This document shows, one piece after another, positions 18,009 to 27,225 of a stretch of 64,000 nucleotides of DNA. Every line of letters begins with the position of its first letter. Positions within the stretch are counted from its first letter, which is position 1. Made by a program: the position numbers and the translations under genes. Source of the DNA: Ancrocorticia sp052089425 (lineage in GTDB: Bacteria > Actinomycetota > Actinomycetes > Actinomycetales > Actinomycetaceae); contig NZ_JBQCZW010000013.1 in assembly GCF_052089425.1 (NCBI RefSeq), positions 1 to 64,000 on the forward strand. The letters are read 5' to 3'. A model generated the notes under the pieces. That model did no database searches and was not told where the DNA came from. It saw nothing but the letters and a program-made list of their open reading frames with translations.

Positions 18009-19012
18009 TCATCACACTGACGGCAAACCCCTCGCTGGACCGGACGGTGACTCTGGGCTCCGCACTGGTGCCCGGTGGAGTTCATCGCATAGAGACCGAT
18101 CAAGTCCAACCCGGCGGCAAGGGAATCAACGTGGCGTTCGGAGTGGCGCGGGCTGGCCTAGACACGCTCGCGGTTTTCCAGAGCGCGCCTGACGATCCAC
18201 TGCTGGCGCTGCTGGACGAATCAGGGCTCCCGTGCCGGACCAGCCCAATCAACGGGCGGGTTCGCACCAATATCACTCTGTTGGGGGACGGCGTCACCAC
18301 CAAGGTGAATGAACCGGGTCAGGAACTTTCTGCGAAGGAAGTGGCAGACCTTGAGCGCACACTCATTGACGCCGTAGGCCCCGGGGATACGCTCATGCTG
18401 TCCGGATCTCTGGCACCGGGATTGCCGGACTGGGAGTATGCGCGGCTAGTTCGCATGCTTCGGGACAAGGGAGCGTGGGTGGGAGTGGATACATCGGACG
18501 CCCCACTCGTGGCTCTTGCACAGGAGTTCGGTGGCAGGGACGGAGCTGGTGGCGGGGACGGAGCTCTCGGCGCTGCTCCCGATTTCATCAAGCCAAACGC
18601 GGAGGAATTGGGACAACTCACCGGGCGCGACGGTATCAAGCTTGAAGAAGATGCTGGCCGTGGCGATGTGTCGGACGTACGAGAGGCCGCGCTGGCACTG
18701 AACGCGCAAGGCATCGGTGAGGTGCTGGTGACTCTCGGGGGTGCTGGAGCCATTCTGGCCACCAACGAGGGCGTGTGGTTTGCGCCGCCCGTCAATGTTC
18801 CCGTCATTTCCACGGTTGGTGCTGGCGATTCCGCCACCGCCGGGTACCTTATCGCGAAAGCCCGCGGGCTGTCCGGTCCCGAGCGCCTCGCCTACGCCAC
18901 CGCATATGGCTCAGTTGCCGTATCACTACCAGGAACAACCATTCCACGCCCGGAGCAAGTACACCCTGACGTGGACGCCGTACGTGAACTGAAAGGACAA
19001 GAAGATGTCTGA
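18005..19012 (+). CDS. fruK: 1-phosphofructokinase
   Basis: PfkB-family kinase converting fructose 1-phosphate to fructose 1,6-bisphosphate; cytoplasmic, downstream of the fructose PTS. 335 residues. N-terminal ITLTANPSLDRTVTLG and QPGGKGINVAFGVARAG are typical of FruK, and the C-terminal anion hole and catalytic Asp are in TVGAGDSATAGYL. A Gly-rich insert (GGRDGAGGGDGALGA, about residues 177-191) interrupts the chain before PDFIKPNAEELGQL. It overlaps fruA by 8 nt. Confidence 0.94.
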   Translation: MIITLTANPSLDRTVTLGSALVPGGVHRIETDQVQPGGKGINVAFGVARAGLDTLAVFQSAPDDPLLALLDESGLPCRTSPINGRVRTNITLLGDGVTTKVNEPGQELSAKEVADLERTLIDAVGPGDTLMLSGSLAPGLPDWEYARLVRMLRDKGAWVGVDTSDAPLVALAQEFGGRDGAGGGDGALGAAPDFIKPNAEELGQLTGRDGIKLEEDAGRGDVSDVREAALALNAQGIGEVLVTLGGAGAILATNEGVWFAPPVNVPVISTVGAGDSATAGYLIAKARGLSGPERLAYATAYGSVAVSLPGTTIPRPEQVHPDVDAVRELKGQEDV

Positions 19013-20988
19013 CATGATCACTCCCGAGCTTGTACGGCTCGGGGTAGAACCACCCGGCGATAAACTGGCCACCATCGGGATGATGGCTGATGTTATTGCC
19101 TCCACCGGTCGCGCCGAAAAAGACGGCTTGGAAGCGGCCATGCTTGACCGTGAATCAAAGTTTGCCACCGGTATGCCCGGAGGAATCGCCATTCCGCACT
19201 GCCGCAGCGAGGCAGTGAACGAGGCGTCACTCGGATTCCTCCGTCTAGCAACGCCGGTTGATTTCGGAGCCAAGGACGGTCCGGCCGATATCGTGATCGG
19301 GATCGCCGCACCTGACGAATCTGGCTCCGCCCACATGAAGCTGCTCGCACAGCTGTCCAGAGCGCTCGTGCGTCCCGGATTCGTTGATTCGCTGAGGGCG
19401 GCGGGCACTGCTGAAGAAGTGGCCGAACTGGTCATGGGCGTGGTGAGTCCGCCTGCGCAGAAGCCGGCCGGTGGAGACGCCGCGAGCGCTTCTGGAGCTT
19501 CGGCCTCAGCTGGCGGGNNNNNNNNNNNNNNNNNNNNNNNNNNNNNNNNNNNNNNNNNNNNNNNNNNNNNNNNNNNNNNNNNNNNNNNNNNNNNNNNNNN
19601 NNNNNNNNNNNNNNNNNGCGGGAGCCATCATCATCGCCGCAGATGTTGGCATCTCTGGTCGTGATCGTTTTGCCGGCATGCCCCTCATCGAATCTGGCGT
19701 GAAGCGCCCCATGACAGGGGATGAAGCGGGGAAGATGATCGATGAGGCCGTGGCGGCGGTCAAGGATCCCAACGCCAAGCGCGTTGCAGGAACCGGTGGC
19801 GGATCGGCGGCATCCTCTGAGGACGAATCCGGCGTTGGCTGGGGCAAACGCATCCAGCAGGCACTCATGACTGGTGTCTCCTACATGATTCCGTTTGTGG
19901 CCGCCGGTGGCCTGATGATGGCGCTCGGCTTCCTTTTGGGCGGATACGATGTTTCCTTCGTGGCAAGCGACGTGGTGAGCAACTATTCGATCACGAACCT
20001 GCCCGATCAGATTTCATATGTTCAAAATGATGCGCAGATGCTCACGGAGAGATCCGGCATGCTGCTGTATCTGGGAGCCGTGTGTTCCTACCTCGGATCT
20101 GTGGGAATGGGCTTCCTCGTGGCGGCCCTTTCCGGATATATCGCCTTCGGGCTGGCCGGACGCCCCGGCATTGCTCCCGGATTCATCGGTGGCGCGGTGG
20201 CCGTATTCGTGGATGCCGGATTCCTCGGCGGCCTCGTGACCGGTATCTTCGCTGGCCTTATCGCCCTGTGGTTCACCAAGTTGAAGCCACCGCGATGGTT
20301 GGCAGGGCTCATGCCCGTAGTGATTATTCCGCTCATCACCAGCTTGGTTGTTGGTGCGCTTATGCTGATATTGCTCGGCAGGCCATTGGCATCCCTCATG
20401 TCCGGCCTGCAGAACGGCCTGACCGGAATGGCCGATTCTGGACTGGGCGTGCTGCTTGGAATCTTGCTTGGTCTCATGATGTGCTTCGATATGGGTGGTC
20501 CCTTCAACAAGGCTGCCTACCTGTTTGCCACAGCCGGCCTGTCAGCTGGCGTTCTTGGATCGAACGAAACTCCCTTCGAGATCATGGCCGCCGTGATGGC
20601 CGCCGGCATGGTGCCGCCGCTGGCGATGGCTTTGTCCACCACGGTTCGCCGCAACTTGTACACAGCCGCGGAGCGCGAGAATGGAACAACAGCGTGGCTT
20701 CTTGGTGCTGCCTTCATCTCTGAGGGCGCCATCCCGTTCGCGGCTGCCGATCCGCTTCGGGTGATCCCTTCGATGATGGCCGGTGGCGCCGTGACCGGTG
20801 CCATTACCATGGCACTGCACGTTGGCTCGCAGGCTCCACACGGCGGATTGTTCGTGTTCTTCGCAATCCAGAACCTCTTTGGATTTGTCCTTGCTGTTGT
20901 TGCCGGTACGTTAGTAGCTGCGGCGATAGTGACTCTCCTGAAGTCCCGGGCTAAGGCGAAGCAAGACAAGGAGGCCGTTGCTGCATAA
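19005..20988 (+). CDS. fruA: Fructose-specific PTS EIIABC component, interrupted by an assembly gap
   Basis: Membrane phosphotransferase that imports fructose as fructose 1-phosphate. 19005-19517 encodes the IIA domain, with the phospho-accepting His in AIPHCRSEAV near residue 65, followed by an Ala/Ser/Gly linker that runs into the gap. 19618-20988 resumes inside IIB (AADVGISGRDRFAGMPLIESG; the active-site Cys is lost in the gap) and continues into IIC (MTGVSYMIPFVAAGGLMMALGF through PHGGLFVFFAIQNLFGF). The two parts are in different frames relative to the 100 N, so the real gap is not 100 nt if the gene is intact. Confidence 0.92.
19518..19617. other. Assembly gap (100 N) inside fruA
   Basis: A placeholder of 100 N lies in the IIA-IIB linker region. 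The flanking sequence is low-complexity (GASASAGG), so an unresolved repeat could have broken the assembly (inference). Confidence 0.97.
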
Positions 20989-21022
20989 TCCGCGGAGCTT
21001 CTTCCGCCAGTCCAGTTGAAAC

Positions 21023-21062
21023 ACATGTACTGATACATGTGTACTAATACAGATGCACTGAT
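21023..21062. repeat. Three tandem 12-14 nt units upstream of ptsH
   Basis: ACATG(TG)TACTGAT-like units start at 21023, 21035 and 21049, directly before the HPr ribosome-binding region. They might be operator half-sites or another decaying micro-repeat. Confidence 0.55.
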
Positions 21063-21086
21063 ACACACAAGAGAAAGAGCACTTTC

Positions 21087-21344
21087 ATGGCTACCCGTAC
21101 TGCTATCGTCGGTTCCTCCGTGGGCCTGCACGCCCGTCCTGCCTCCATCGTTGCCGAAGCCGCCGCTGGCTTTGACGATGAGATCCTTCTGAGCGTTGAT
21201 GGTGAAGAGGGAGTGGACGCTGCCTCGGTCATGATGATCATGACTCTCGGTGCCGAAAAGGGTGCTGAGGTCAAGGTTGAATCAGACAACGCTGAGGCCG
21301 TTGACGCGATCGCGGATCTGATCGAGAAGGACTTGGACGCCTAA
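21087..21344 (+). CDS. ptsH: Phosphocarrier protein HPr
   Basis: Passes phosphate from Enzyme I to the PTS EII proteins. 85 residues with phosphorylated His15 in VGLHARPAS and a Ser47 in DAASVMMIMTL matching the regulatory serine of Gram-positive HPr. The start ATG 21087 follows AGAGAAAGAG. It lies 98 nt after fruA on the same strand and probably supplies phosphate to it. Enzyme I is not in the window. Confidence 0.95.
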   Translation: MATRTAIVGSSVGLHARPASIVAEAAAGFDDEILLSVDGEEGVDAASVMMIMTLGAEKGAEVKVESDNAEAVDAIADLIEKDLDA

Positions 21345-21421
21345 CACATCGAGATCGGCTTCTTGGCCGCTAGAGCCCACGCTTTAGCATCGTCGAGCCG
21401 TACCTAGCACGATGCGGCAAG

Positions 21422-21454
21422 GGGCACCCTCGCGAGATTCTCGTGGGGGTGCCC
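21422..21454 (+). terminator. Terminator hairpin after ptsH
   Basis: GGGCACCC and GGGTGCCC arms enclose a second stem around CGAGA/TCTCG, followed by ACTTTCGT. It ends the fructose operon region. The U tract is short. Confidence 0.6.
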
Positions 21455-21478
21455 ACTTTCGTACAGGAGTTTTTCGAC

Positions 21479-21502
21479 GACGACGACGGCGCCGTCGTCG
21501 TC
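21479..21502. repeat. Perfect 24-bp palindrome of GAC/GTC triplets
   Basis: GACGACGACGGC is joined directly to its reverse complement, after a run of T. It contains two opposed copies of the dispersed CGACGACGGCG motif and lies between the ptsH terminator and metG. Confidence 0.7.
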
Positions 21503-21619
21503 CAATAAGTCTTGTTACTACTGGTGGTGGATGCGTACGTGGCTGTCCTCCATTGGATTCCCGGTACCCTGCCTAGCTCACCCGGGGTGGGCGAATATGC
21601 CAGCGCTGCCCAAGGCAAG

Positions 21620-21625
21620 TATTCT
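21620..21625 (+). promoter_or_regulatory. -10 box of leaderless metG
   Basis: TATTCT precedes ATG 21632 by 6 nt, with no Shine-Dalgarno sequence. This selects 21632 over the upstream frame start at 21512. Confidence 0.6.
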
Positions 21626-21631
21626 GTGACT

Positions 21632-23446
21632 ATGTCGCATATTCTTTCTGCAGTCGCTTGGCCATATGCCAATGGCCCTCGCCATATCGGTCACGTTGCC
21701 GGGTTCGGTGTTCCCTCCGATGTTTTCTCCCGCTACATGCGAATGCGCGGCGATGATGTCCTCATGGTGTCGGGAACCGATGAACACGGTACGCCGATCC
21801 TCGTGGCGGCGGAGGAAGAAGGGGTTTCCCCCAAGCAGCTGGCCGATAAGAATAACCGGATCATTGTGGAGGATCTGGTCGCGTTGGGGCTGTCCTATGA
21901 TCTGTTTACGCGCACAACCACGGTCAATCACGAAAAAGTTGTGCAGACGATGTTCGAAACATGCCGTGATAACGGCTACATGGTCATCCAAGATACTGAT
22001 GTGGCGATTGATCCGGTTTCGGGCAACACTCTTCCTGATCGCTACATAGAGGGCACGTGCCCGATCTGTGGTGCTGACGGCGCTCGCGGTGATCAGTGCG
22101 ATAACTGCGGTAATCAGCTGGATCCGCGTGATCTGATCAACCCGGTGTCAAAGGTTTCCGGCCAGACCCCCGAATTTCGAGTAACCCAGCATTACTTCCT
22201 TGATTTGCCGGCGTTGGCAGATTCCTTGGCCAGGTGGCTGAACCAAGTGGAGGAATCGGGAGAATGGCGCCAGAACGTCATCTCCTTCTCTCAGCACCTC
22301 CTGGACGATGTCCGCCCCCGTGCCATGAGTCGCGACATTTCCTGGGGCATCCCGGTTCCGGGGTGGGAGGACCAGCCGAACAAGCGCTTGTATGTGTGGT
22401 TTGACGCGGTGATCGGTTACCTTTCTGCTTCGGTGGAATGGGCACGCAGGCGTGAAGTAGCCGGCACCGGCAGTGCGGAAGATTGGCGCGATTGGTGGAA
22501 TAACCCAGAGGCGCTGTCCTATTACTTCATGGGCAAGGACAACATTGTGTTCCACTCCCAGATCTGGCCAGCTGAACTGCTCGCCAATAATGGTGAAGGT
22601 TCCAAGGGCGGAGAGCTTGGACCTCTCGGCAAGCTCAACCTCCCAACCCAAGTTGTGGCCTCCGAGTTCCTGACGATGGAGGGCAAGAAGTTCAGCTCCT
22701 CCAAGGGCGTGGTGATTTATGTGCGCGATGTCCTCTCGCGGTATCAGCCAGACGCCCTTCGCTACTTCATTTCGATCGCTGGCCCGGAAACGTCGGATTC
22801 TGACTTCACGTGGGCAGAGTTCGTTCGCCGCAATAACTCCGAACTGGTGGCAGGGTGGGGCAACCTTGTGAACCGTACGGCGGCAATGATTGCAAAGAAC
22901 TTTGGGGAAATCCCGGCTTCTGCAGCCTTGGAAGAAATTGACCGTGAGCTTCTAGATGCCGTCAGCACTGGATTCACCACGGTGGGAGACCTGATCGCCA
23001 GTCACCACCAGCGTTCGGCGCTCTCTGAGGTCATGCGCCTTGTGGGGGAGGCCAACGCTTACGTCACGCGCACCGAGCCCTTCAAGCTCAAGGCGCCAGA
23101 GCAACGCGAACGCCTCGCGACCGTGCTTCACACGCTCGTGCAGGTGGTTTCGGACCTCAATACGATGATGAGCGTGTTCCTGCCCCATTCCTCCAACGCT
23201 ATTGACAAGGTGCTGGGTGGCGCCGGAGATATTGCGCCGATGCCACGCCTCGTGGACGTTGAGGATCTGGACGGAGGAGATCCGTACCCGATCATCACCG
23301 GCGATTACACGAATTTGCGCCCGTGGGACCGCGTTGAGGTCCAAGCCGGCACGCCCATTGCCAAACCAAAGCCCGTGTTCCAGAAGCTGGACGATGCTGT
23401 GGTGGAGGAAGAACTGGATCGTTTACGCGCCGAGGCAGGGGAGTAG
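21632..23446 (+). CDS. metG: Methionyl-tRNA synthetase
   Basis: Charges tRNA-Met. The 604-residue class I synthetase has the HIGH-type motif YANGPRHIGH, zinc knuckle CPICGADGARGDQCDNC, and KMSKS-equivalent KKFSSSKG, followed by the anticodon-binding helical domain. There is no C-terminal tRNA-binding (EMAP) domain. The start is set by residue alignment (MSHILSAVAWPYANG) and the adjacent -10 box. tatD follows after 8 nt, an order also found in mycobacteria. Confidence 0.96.
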   Translation: MSHILSAVAWPYANGPRHIGHVAGFGVPSDVFSRYMRMRGDDVLMVSGTDEHGTPILVAAEEEGVSPKQLADKNNRIIVEDLVALGLSYDLFTRTTTVNHEKVVQTMFETCRDNGYMVIQDTDVAIDPVSGNTLPDRYIEGTCPICGADGARGDQCDNCGNQLDPRDLINPVSKVSGQTPEFRVTQHYFLDLPALADSLARWLNQVEESGEWRQNVISFSQHLLDDVRPRAMSRDISWGIPVPGWEDQPNKRLYVWFDAVIGYLSASVEWARRREVAGTGSAEDWRDWWNNPEALSYYFMGKDNIVFHSQIWPAELLANNGEGSKGGELGPLGKLNLPTQVVASEFLTMEGKKFSSSKGVVIYVRDVLSRYQPDALRYFISIAGPETSDSDFTWAEFVRRNNSELVAGWGNLVNRTAAMIAKNFGEIPASAALEEIDRELLDAVSTGFTTVGDLIASHHQRSALSEVMRLVGEANAYVTRTEPFKLKAPEQRERLATVLHTLVQVVSDLNTMMSVFLPHSSNAIDKVLGGAGDIAPMPRLVDVEDLDGGDPYPIITGDYTNLRPWDRVEVQAGTPIAKPKPVFQKLDDAVVEEELDRLRAEAGE

Positions 23447-23454
23447 TCACTCCG

Positions 23455-24513
23455 TTGGGTAACAACAAGAAGAAACGCCACGTCTATCCGGATGTTCCGC
23501 CGGCGTTGCCGTACGGGATCGTCGATAACCACACGCATCTTCCGGTCCACGGGGATCCGGATGCCGAAGAGGAAGCGCAACTCGCTACGGAGCCGGTACC
23601 CGGCGCGGCGGGATCGGCAGGACCGAAATCAGGTCCGTCGGGAGTGAAGTCAGGTCCGGCGGGCGGAAAGCCAGTTCCCGCCAGCGCAAAACCAGCACCG
23701 ATCCCCGGTCGGGGCCTCCCTCTCACGATGGCGGGCCAACTCGCCCGCATGCGCGAGGCTGGAATTCGCCGGGCGATCACATGCGGGTGCGAAGTTCCAA
23801 CGCTGCAATCCACGCTGGACCTTGCCCGGCGCTACCCGGATCAGCTGTCCGCAGCGATTGGGATTCATCCGAACGATGCGCCACTTCACCGCGGAATCAC
23901 CGAAGAATCGCCCGATGGCATGACTCACGGCCTAGATTCGTGGCACCGCGAGTATTCGCTGGAGGAAGCCGTGGAGCTGGTGGCTGATCTGGCCACTGAC
24001 AGTGCGGTGGTAGCGATCGGCGAAACCGGCTTGGACTACTTCCGGACCGCAGATTCTGGCAAGGCCGCCCAAGAAGAGGCTTTTCGGATGCACATCCAGT
24101 TGGCCAAGGAGCTGGACCTACCCTTGCAGATTCACGATAGGGAGGCGCACGAGGACTGCGTGCGTATCTTGCGCGATGCGGGTGCGCCCGAGCGGACCGT
24201 CTTCCACTGCTTTAGTGGGGATACGCAGCTTGCGGAGATCTGCGGGCGCAACGGCTGGTACGCCAGCTTTGGCGGAGCCATGACCTATCCGGCCAACGAT
24301 GATCTGCGTGAGGCCTTCCGAGCCCTGCCGCGTGAGCTGATATTGGCCGAGACGGATGCGCCCTACCTGACGCCGGCTCCGTGGCGCGGCCATCCGAACG
24401 CGCCTTACGCAGTTGCCTACACGGTTCGATACCAAGCGGAGCTTCTTGGTATGGATCTGGGCGAGTGGTGCCGCCAGATCGATTCCAATACGAGGGAAGT
24501 TTACGGCGTTTAA
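23455..24513 (+). CDS. TatD-family metal-dependent hydrolase with low-complexity insert
   Basis: TatD-type DNase/hydrolase of the amidohydrolase fold. Metal ligands: IVDNHTHLP (HxH), GETGLDY, QIHDREAHEDC, FHCFSGD and AETDAPYLTP. At 352 residues it is longer than the usual 260-300 because residues about 38-85 are a Pro/Ala/Gly/Ser insert with near-repeats (GPKSGPSGVKSGPAGGKP) right after the HxH motif. TTG 23455 start follows AGGGGAG. Probably co-transcribed with metG. Confidence 0.88.
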   Translation: MGNNKKKRHVYPDVPPALPYGIVDNHTHLPVHGDPDAEEEAQLATEPVPGAAGSAGPKSGPSGVKSGPAGGKPVPASAKPAPIPGRGLPLTMAGQLARMREAGIRRAITCGCEVPTLQSTLDLARRYPDQLSAAIGIHPNDAPLHRGITEESPDGMTHGLDSWHREYSLEEAVELVADLATDSAVVAIGETGLDYFRTADSGKAAQEEAFRMHIQLAKELDLPLQIHDREAHEDCVRILRDAGAPERTVFHCFSGDTQLAEICGRNGWYASFGGAMTYPANDDLREAFRALPRELILAETDAPYLTPAPWRGHPNAPYAVAYTVRYQAELLGMDLGEWCRQIDSNTREVYGV

Positions 24514-24655
24514 CAGGTCCGGTATTTCGGCGCAGATGGAAGATGAACGACGACGACGGTGAACACCTCCCCCTGTGACAACCGACCGGCTCTCTGCAGG
24601 CATGCACGCCACGCCACTACCGACGCCCCCTGCACCAACCAACTGAGGGTCCGAA

Positions 24656-24697
24656 CATGGATGTGGGCGGTGCCGATTGGCACCGCCCACATCCATG
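24656..24697. terminator. Strong bidirectional hairpin between convergent genes
   Basis: A perfect 19-bp inverted repeat (core GTGGGCGGTGCC / GGCACCGCCCAC) has a GATT loop. It lies between tatD and the convergent membrane-protein gene. No U tract follows, as is common for actinobacterial terminators. Confidence 0.75.
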
Positions 24698-24729
24698 AGT
24701 TCACGACTCGCGAGTTCTGAACCTAGTGG

Positions 24730-25641
24730 CTAGAAATTCTGGCCGTTCTCCTGACCGTCAGGCGAGGCCGCCGGCGGGGGAGTCTGAGGATTCTGAGGCC
24801 CACCGAACGGGGTGCCAGCGGGAGGCTGCGCACCGGGCTGCGGTGCCCCAAAGGGCTGTCCCGGTACGTCGCCGCCGGGCTGCCCGCCGAAGGGCTGCCC
24901 GCCGAAGGGCTGGCCGTTAGGAGCGCCTTGACCTGACGGTGCCTGAGGACCCGGATACGGCGGGTAGGCGGGTCCGCCTTGAAGGTTCTGTCCCGGCCGA
25001 GGCTGACCCGGTTGACCGGGCTGAGGCTGGCCGGGGTGTCCCGGTTGACCGGGCTGCGCGAGCTTGGCCTGCTTGGTTGCCCAGCGCGTGAACAGGGCGC
25101 CAGTAGCAATCAGAGCGACGCCACAGATAAGGAGTAGCCAGAAACCGAATCCGCGGGAGACCTCAACACCGTAGTAGCTGAGATCCTCGTCGCTGACATC
25201 GCGCGGGTTCCAGTTGAAGATCACATTCACGATGAGGATAACGCCGGCCACGCCAACAAGGCTTGATGAAGAGGCCAGCTGCTTGACGTTCGCCTTCGGG
25301 ATGAACTGAAGTACGAGCGGAATGATGGCAACCAAGATAAAGATGAGAGCGATGATGAACGGGCCACCGGAATCGCCCTGAGCCCAGCTGACGGACTCAG
25401 AGTAGCCACCAGCGCTAACCGTGAAGTAGGGAAGGAATAGCGCAATGAAGGCGATAAGCAGCGGGACACCGCACATCGCAAGGTTCGTGAGGCGCTCTTT
25501 CTGCGGGTTCTTGGTTGCCGGGTTCATAGGGCCGGACTGGAACGGGGGAATGCCGGGCTGCTGGCCTTGCGGGAACCCTGAGCCCTGAGAAGGCTGCTGG
25601 GGCTGCTGGCCAAAGCCGCTGGGAGGCGTATTTGTGCTCAT
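24730..25641 (-). CDS. Four-helix membrane protein with Pro/Gly/Gln-rich ends, unknown function
   Basis: I do not recognise a functional family. 303 residues: a Gln/Pro/Gly-rich N-terminus (1-47), four predicted membrane helices (about 53-73, 92-114, 127-147, 167-190) and a 110-residue C-terminal tail of QPGQPGQP and PFGGQP repeats. Similar small DUF-type membrane proteins with disordered tails are common in Actinobacteria. Start ATG 25641 has TATGGT 6 nt upstream, so it is probably leaderless. Confidence 0.75.
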   Translation of the reverse strand: MSTNTPPSGFGQQPQQPSQGSGFPQGQQPGIPPFQSGPMNPATKNPQKERLTNLAMCGVPLLIAFIALFLPYFTVSAGGYSESVSWAQGDSGGPFIIALIFILVAIIPLVLQFIPKANVKQLASSSSLVGVAGVILIVNVIFNWNPRDVSDEDLSYYGVEVSRGFGFWLLLICGVALIATGALFTRWATKQAKLAQPGQPGHPGQPQPGQPGQPRPGQNLQGGPAYPPYPGPQAPSGQGAPNGQPFGGQPFGGQPGGDVPGQPFGAPQPGAQPPAGTPFGGPQNPQTPPPAASPDGQENGQNF

Positions 25642-25647
25642 GTAAGG

Positions 25648-25653
25648 ACCATA
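25648..25653 (-). promoter_or_regulatory. -10 box of the membrane-protein gene
   Basis: Minus-strand TATGGT precedes ATG 25641 by 6 nt. The palindrome GGGACATTGGTCCC (25661-25674) lies immediately upstream, where a regulator could act. The rest of 25642-25953 contains the divergent promoter of the G5-domain gene and nothing else recognised. Confidence 0.45.
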
Positions 25654-25953
25654 TCAGCGTAGGGACATTGGTCCCACAATGTGAACGGGTGTAGCTGCAT
25701 GTTGTGACGAAAGAGGCGCAAACTACACGAATCTAGCTGCTCTGCCCTAACGCTATGCGTGGTGGTGCGCCACATCTCCACCCGTCGGGACTGACACTCT
25801 GCTAGTAGTTCGCAGCATGGTTCGCTAAGTGAAAGCGCGTTCACACTCCAAGCCTCTGGTCCAATTATCACAATCCGGTTACACTCGATATAGTTTTGTT
25901 ATAAAGCGCAGGCGAGGCAAGCCGGCGCAGGTCGATTTCTTTGGAGGCACCGA

Positions 25954-27225
25954 GTGGGGCGACATAGCGGATCCGTCACTCCAGATTCCGCACAGGTAGA
26001 TCTGGAAGGCACGGGACACATCGGACCACGCCGCGCAGCGCTGATGGCCGAGCGTCAAGCGGCAGACAGCCAGCACATTGATCACATTGACGTAGTGGCT
26101 TTGACCGAACGTGCCCAATCGATCGCGGCAGAATCCGGGGCAACCGCAGGAGCCTCCGCGGCCGCAGATGAATCCGCAGTGCCCGCCGCCGGGTCTGCAT
26201 TTGTTGCCGCCCCGATCTCCCCAGATCTGGATTCTGAGGACCTCGTGGCCACCTATCAGGTCAAGCGTGCGAGCGCCAAGAAGAATGTGGGCGTTGGAGC
26301 AGTCGCCATGATTGCTGCAGTTTCCATGTTTGGCGTTGCAGGGGCCGTTTCAGCAGATTCATTCTTCTCCAAGGATGACGCAGCCGGCTCCAGCAACTCA
26401 GGCGTACTCGGTACGGCAGCCATCGAGAAGACGGATGCCCCCGTGACCTTCACGGTGGAGGTTGATGGGGAATCCCAGACTCTGACGTCATCTGCCACCA
26501 CCCTGCACGATGCCCTGAGCGAAGCAGGCATTCATGTGAACTCGGACGATAAGGTTTCGGCGCATATGACCGATCCGATCGCCGAAGGTGACACCGTCAA
26601 GATCGTGCGCGTTGTGACCGAGTCCGTGACCGAGAAGGCCACCGATAAGTTCACCACTGAAGAGGTCGAGGATCCCAGCCTCCCCGAAGGCGAAGAGGTT
26701 GTTGAGACCAAGGGCGTGAACGGCGTATCCATCAAGACTCTTGATGTGACAACCGAGGATGGCAAAGAAACTTCTAGCGTTGAGACCATGCGTGTGGTCC
26801 AGAGCGAACCCGTCAACGAGGTTGTGCGGATCGGAACGGGCGAAGAAGAGCAAGCGGAAGATCTCACTCGTGACGATTCTGATTCTGATTCCGGAAACGA
26901 TGCCCCACCGTCCGTGGCTCCCTCCGGCAATCCTCAGTCCATTGCTCATTCGATGATGGCCAGCTATGGCTGGGGTGAGGATCAGTTCTCCTGCCTCGTT
27001 CCGCTGTGGCAGAAGGAATCGGGTTGGAACGCTTCGGCCGCCAATCCGTCCTCCGGTGCCTACGGCATCCCGCAGGCTCTGCCAGGCAACAAGATGGCTT
27101 CTGCTGGCTCGGATTGGCAAACCAATCCTGCCACCCAGATCAGCTGGGGCCTCAGCTACATTTCGGATCGCTACGGCAACCCGTGCAACGCGTGGGGTCA
27201 CTCCCAGTCCGTTGGCTGGTACTAA
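25954..27225 (+). CDS. Cell-wall protein with DUF348/G5 domains and a transglycosylase-like domain (RpfB position)
   Basis: Exported peptidoglycan-active protein, 423 residues. A long cytoplasmic N-terminus (about 110) precedes one membrane segment (VGVGAVAMIAAVSMFGVAGAVSA). A DUF348-like segment (VTFTVEVDGESQTLTSSATTL) and a G5 domain (about 210-290, EEVVETKGVNGVSIKTL) follow. The C-terminus has the soluble-transglycosylase pattern LWQKESGWNASAANPSSGAYGIPQ with a likely catalytic Glu. It occupies the place of rpfB in the metG-tatD-rpfB-ksgA order, but the catalytic domain looks SLT-like rather than a classical Rpf domain. GTG 25954 follows GGAGGC. Confidence 0.85.
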   Translation: MGRHSGSVTPDSAQVDLEGTGHIGPRRAALMAERQAADSQHIDHIDVVALTERAQSIAAESGATAGASAAADESAVPAAGSAFVAAPISPDLDSEDLVATYQVKRASAKKNVGVGAVAMIAAVSMFGVAGAVSADSFFSKDDAAGSSNSGVLGTAAIEKTDAPVTFTVEVDGESQTLTSSATTLHDALSEAGIHVNSDDKVSAHMTDPIAEGDTVKIVRVVTESVTEKATDKFTTEEVEDPSLPEGEEVVETKGVNGVSIKTLDVTTEDGKETSSVETMRVVQSEPVNEVVRIGTGEEEQAEDLTRDDSDSDSGNDAPPSVAPSGNPQSIAHSMMASYGWGEDQFSCLVPLWQKESGWNASAANPSSGAYGIPQALPGNKMASAGSDWQTNPATQISWGLSYISDRYGNPCNAWGHSQSVGWY

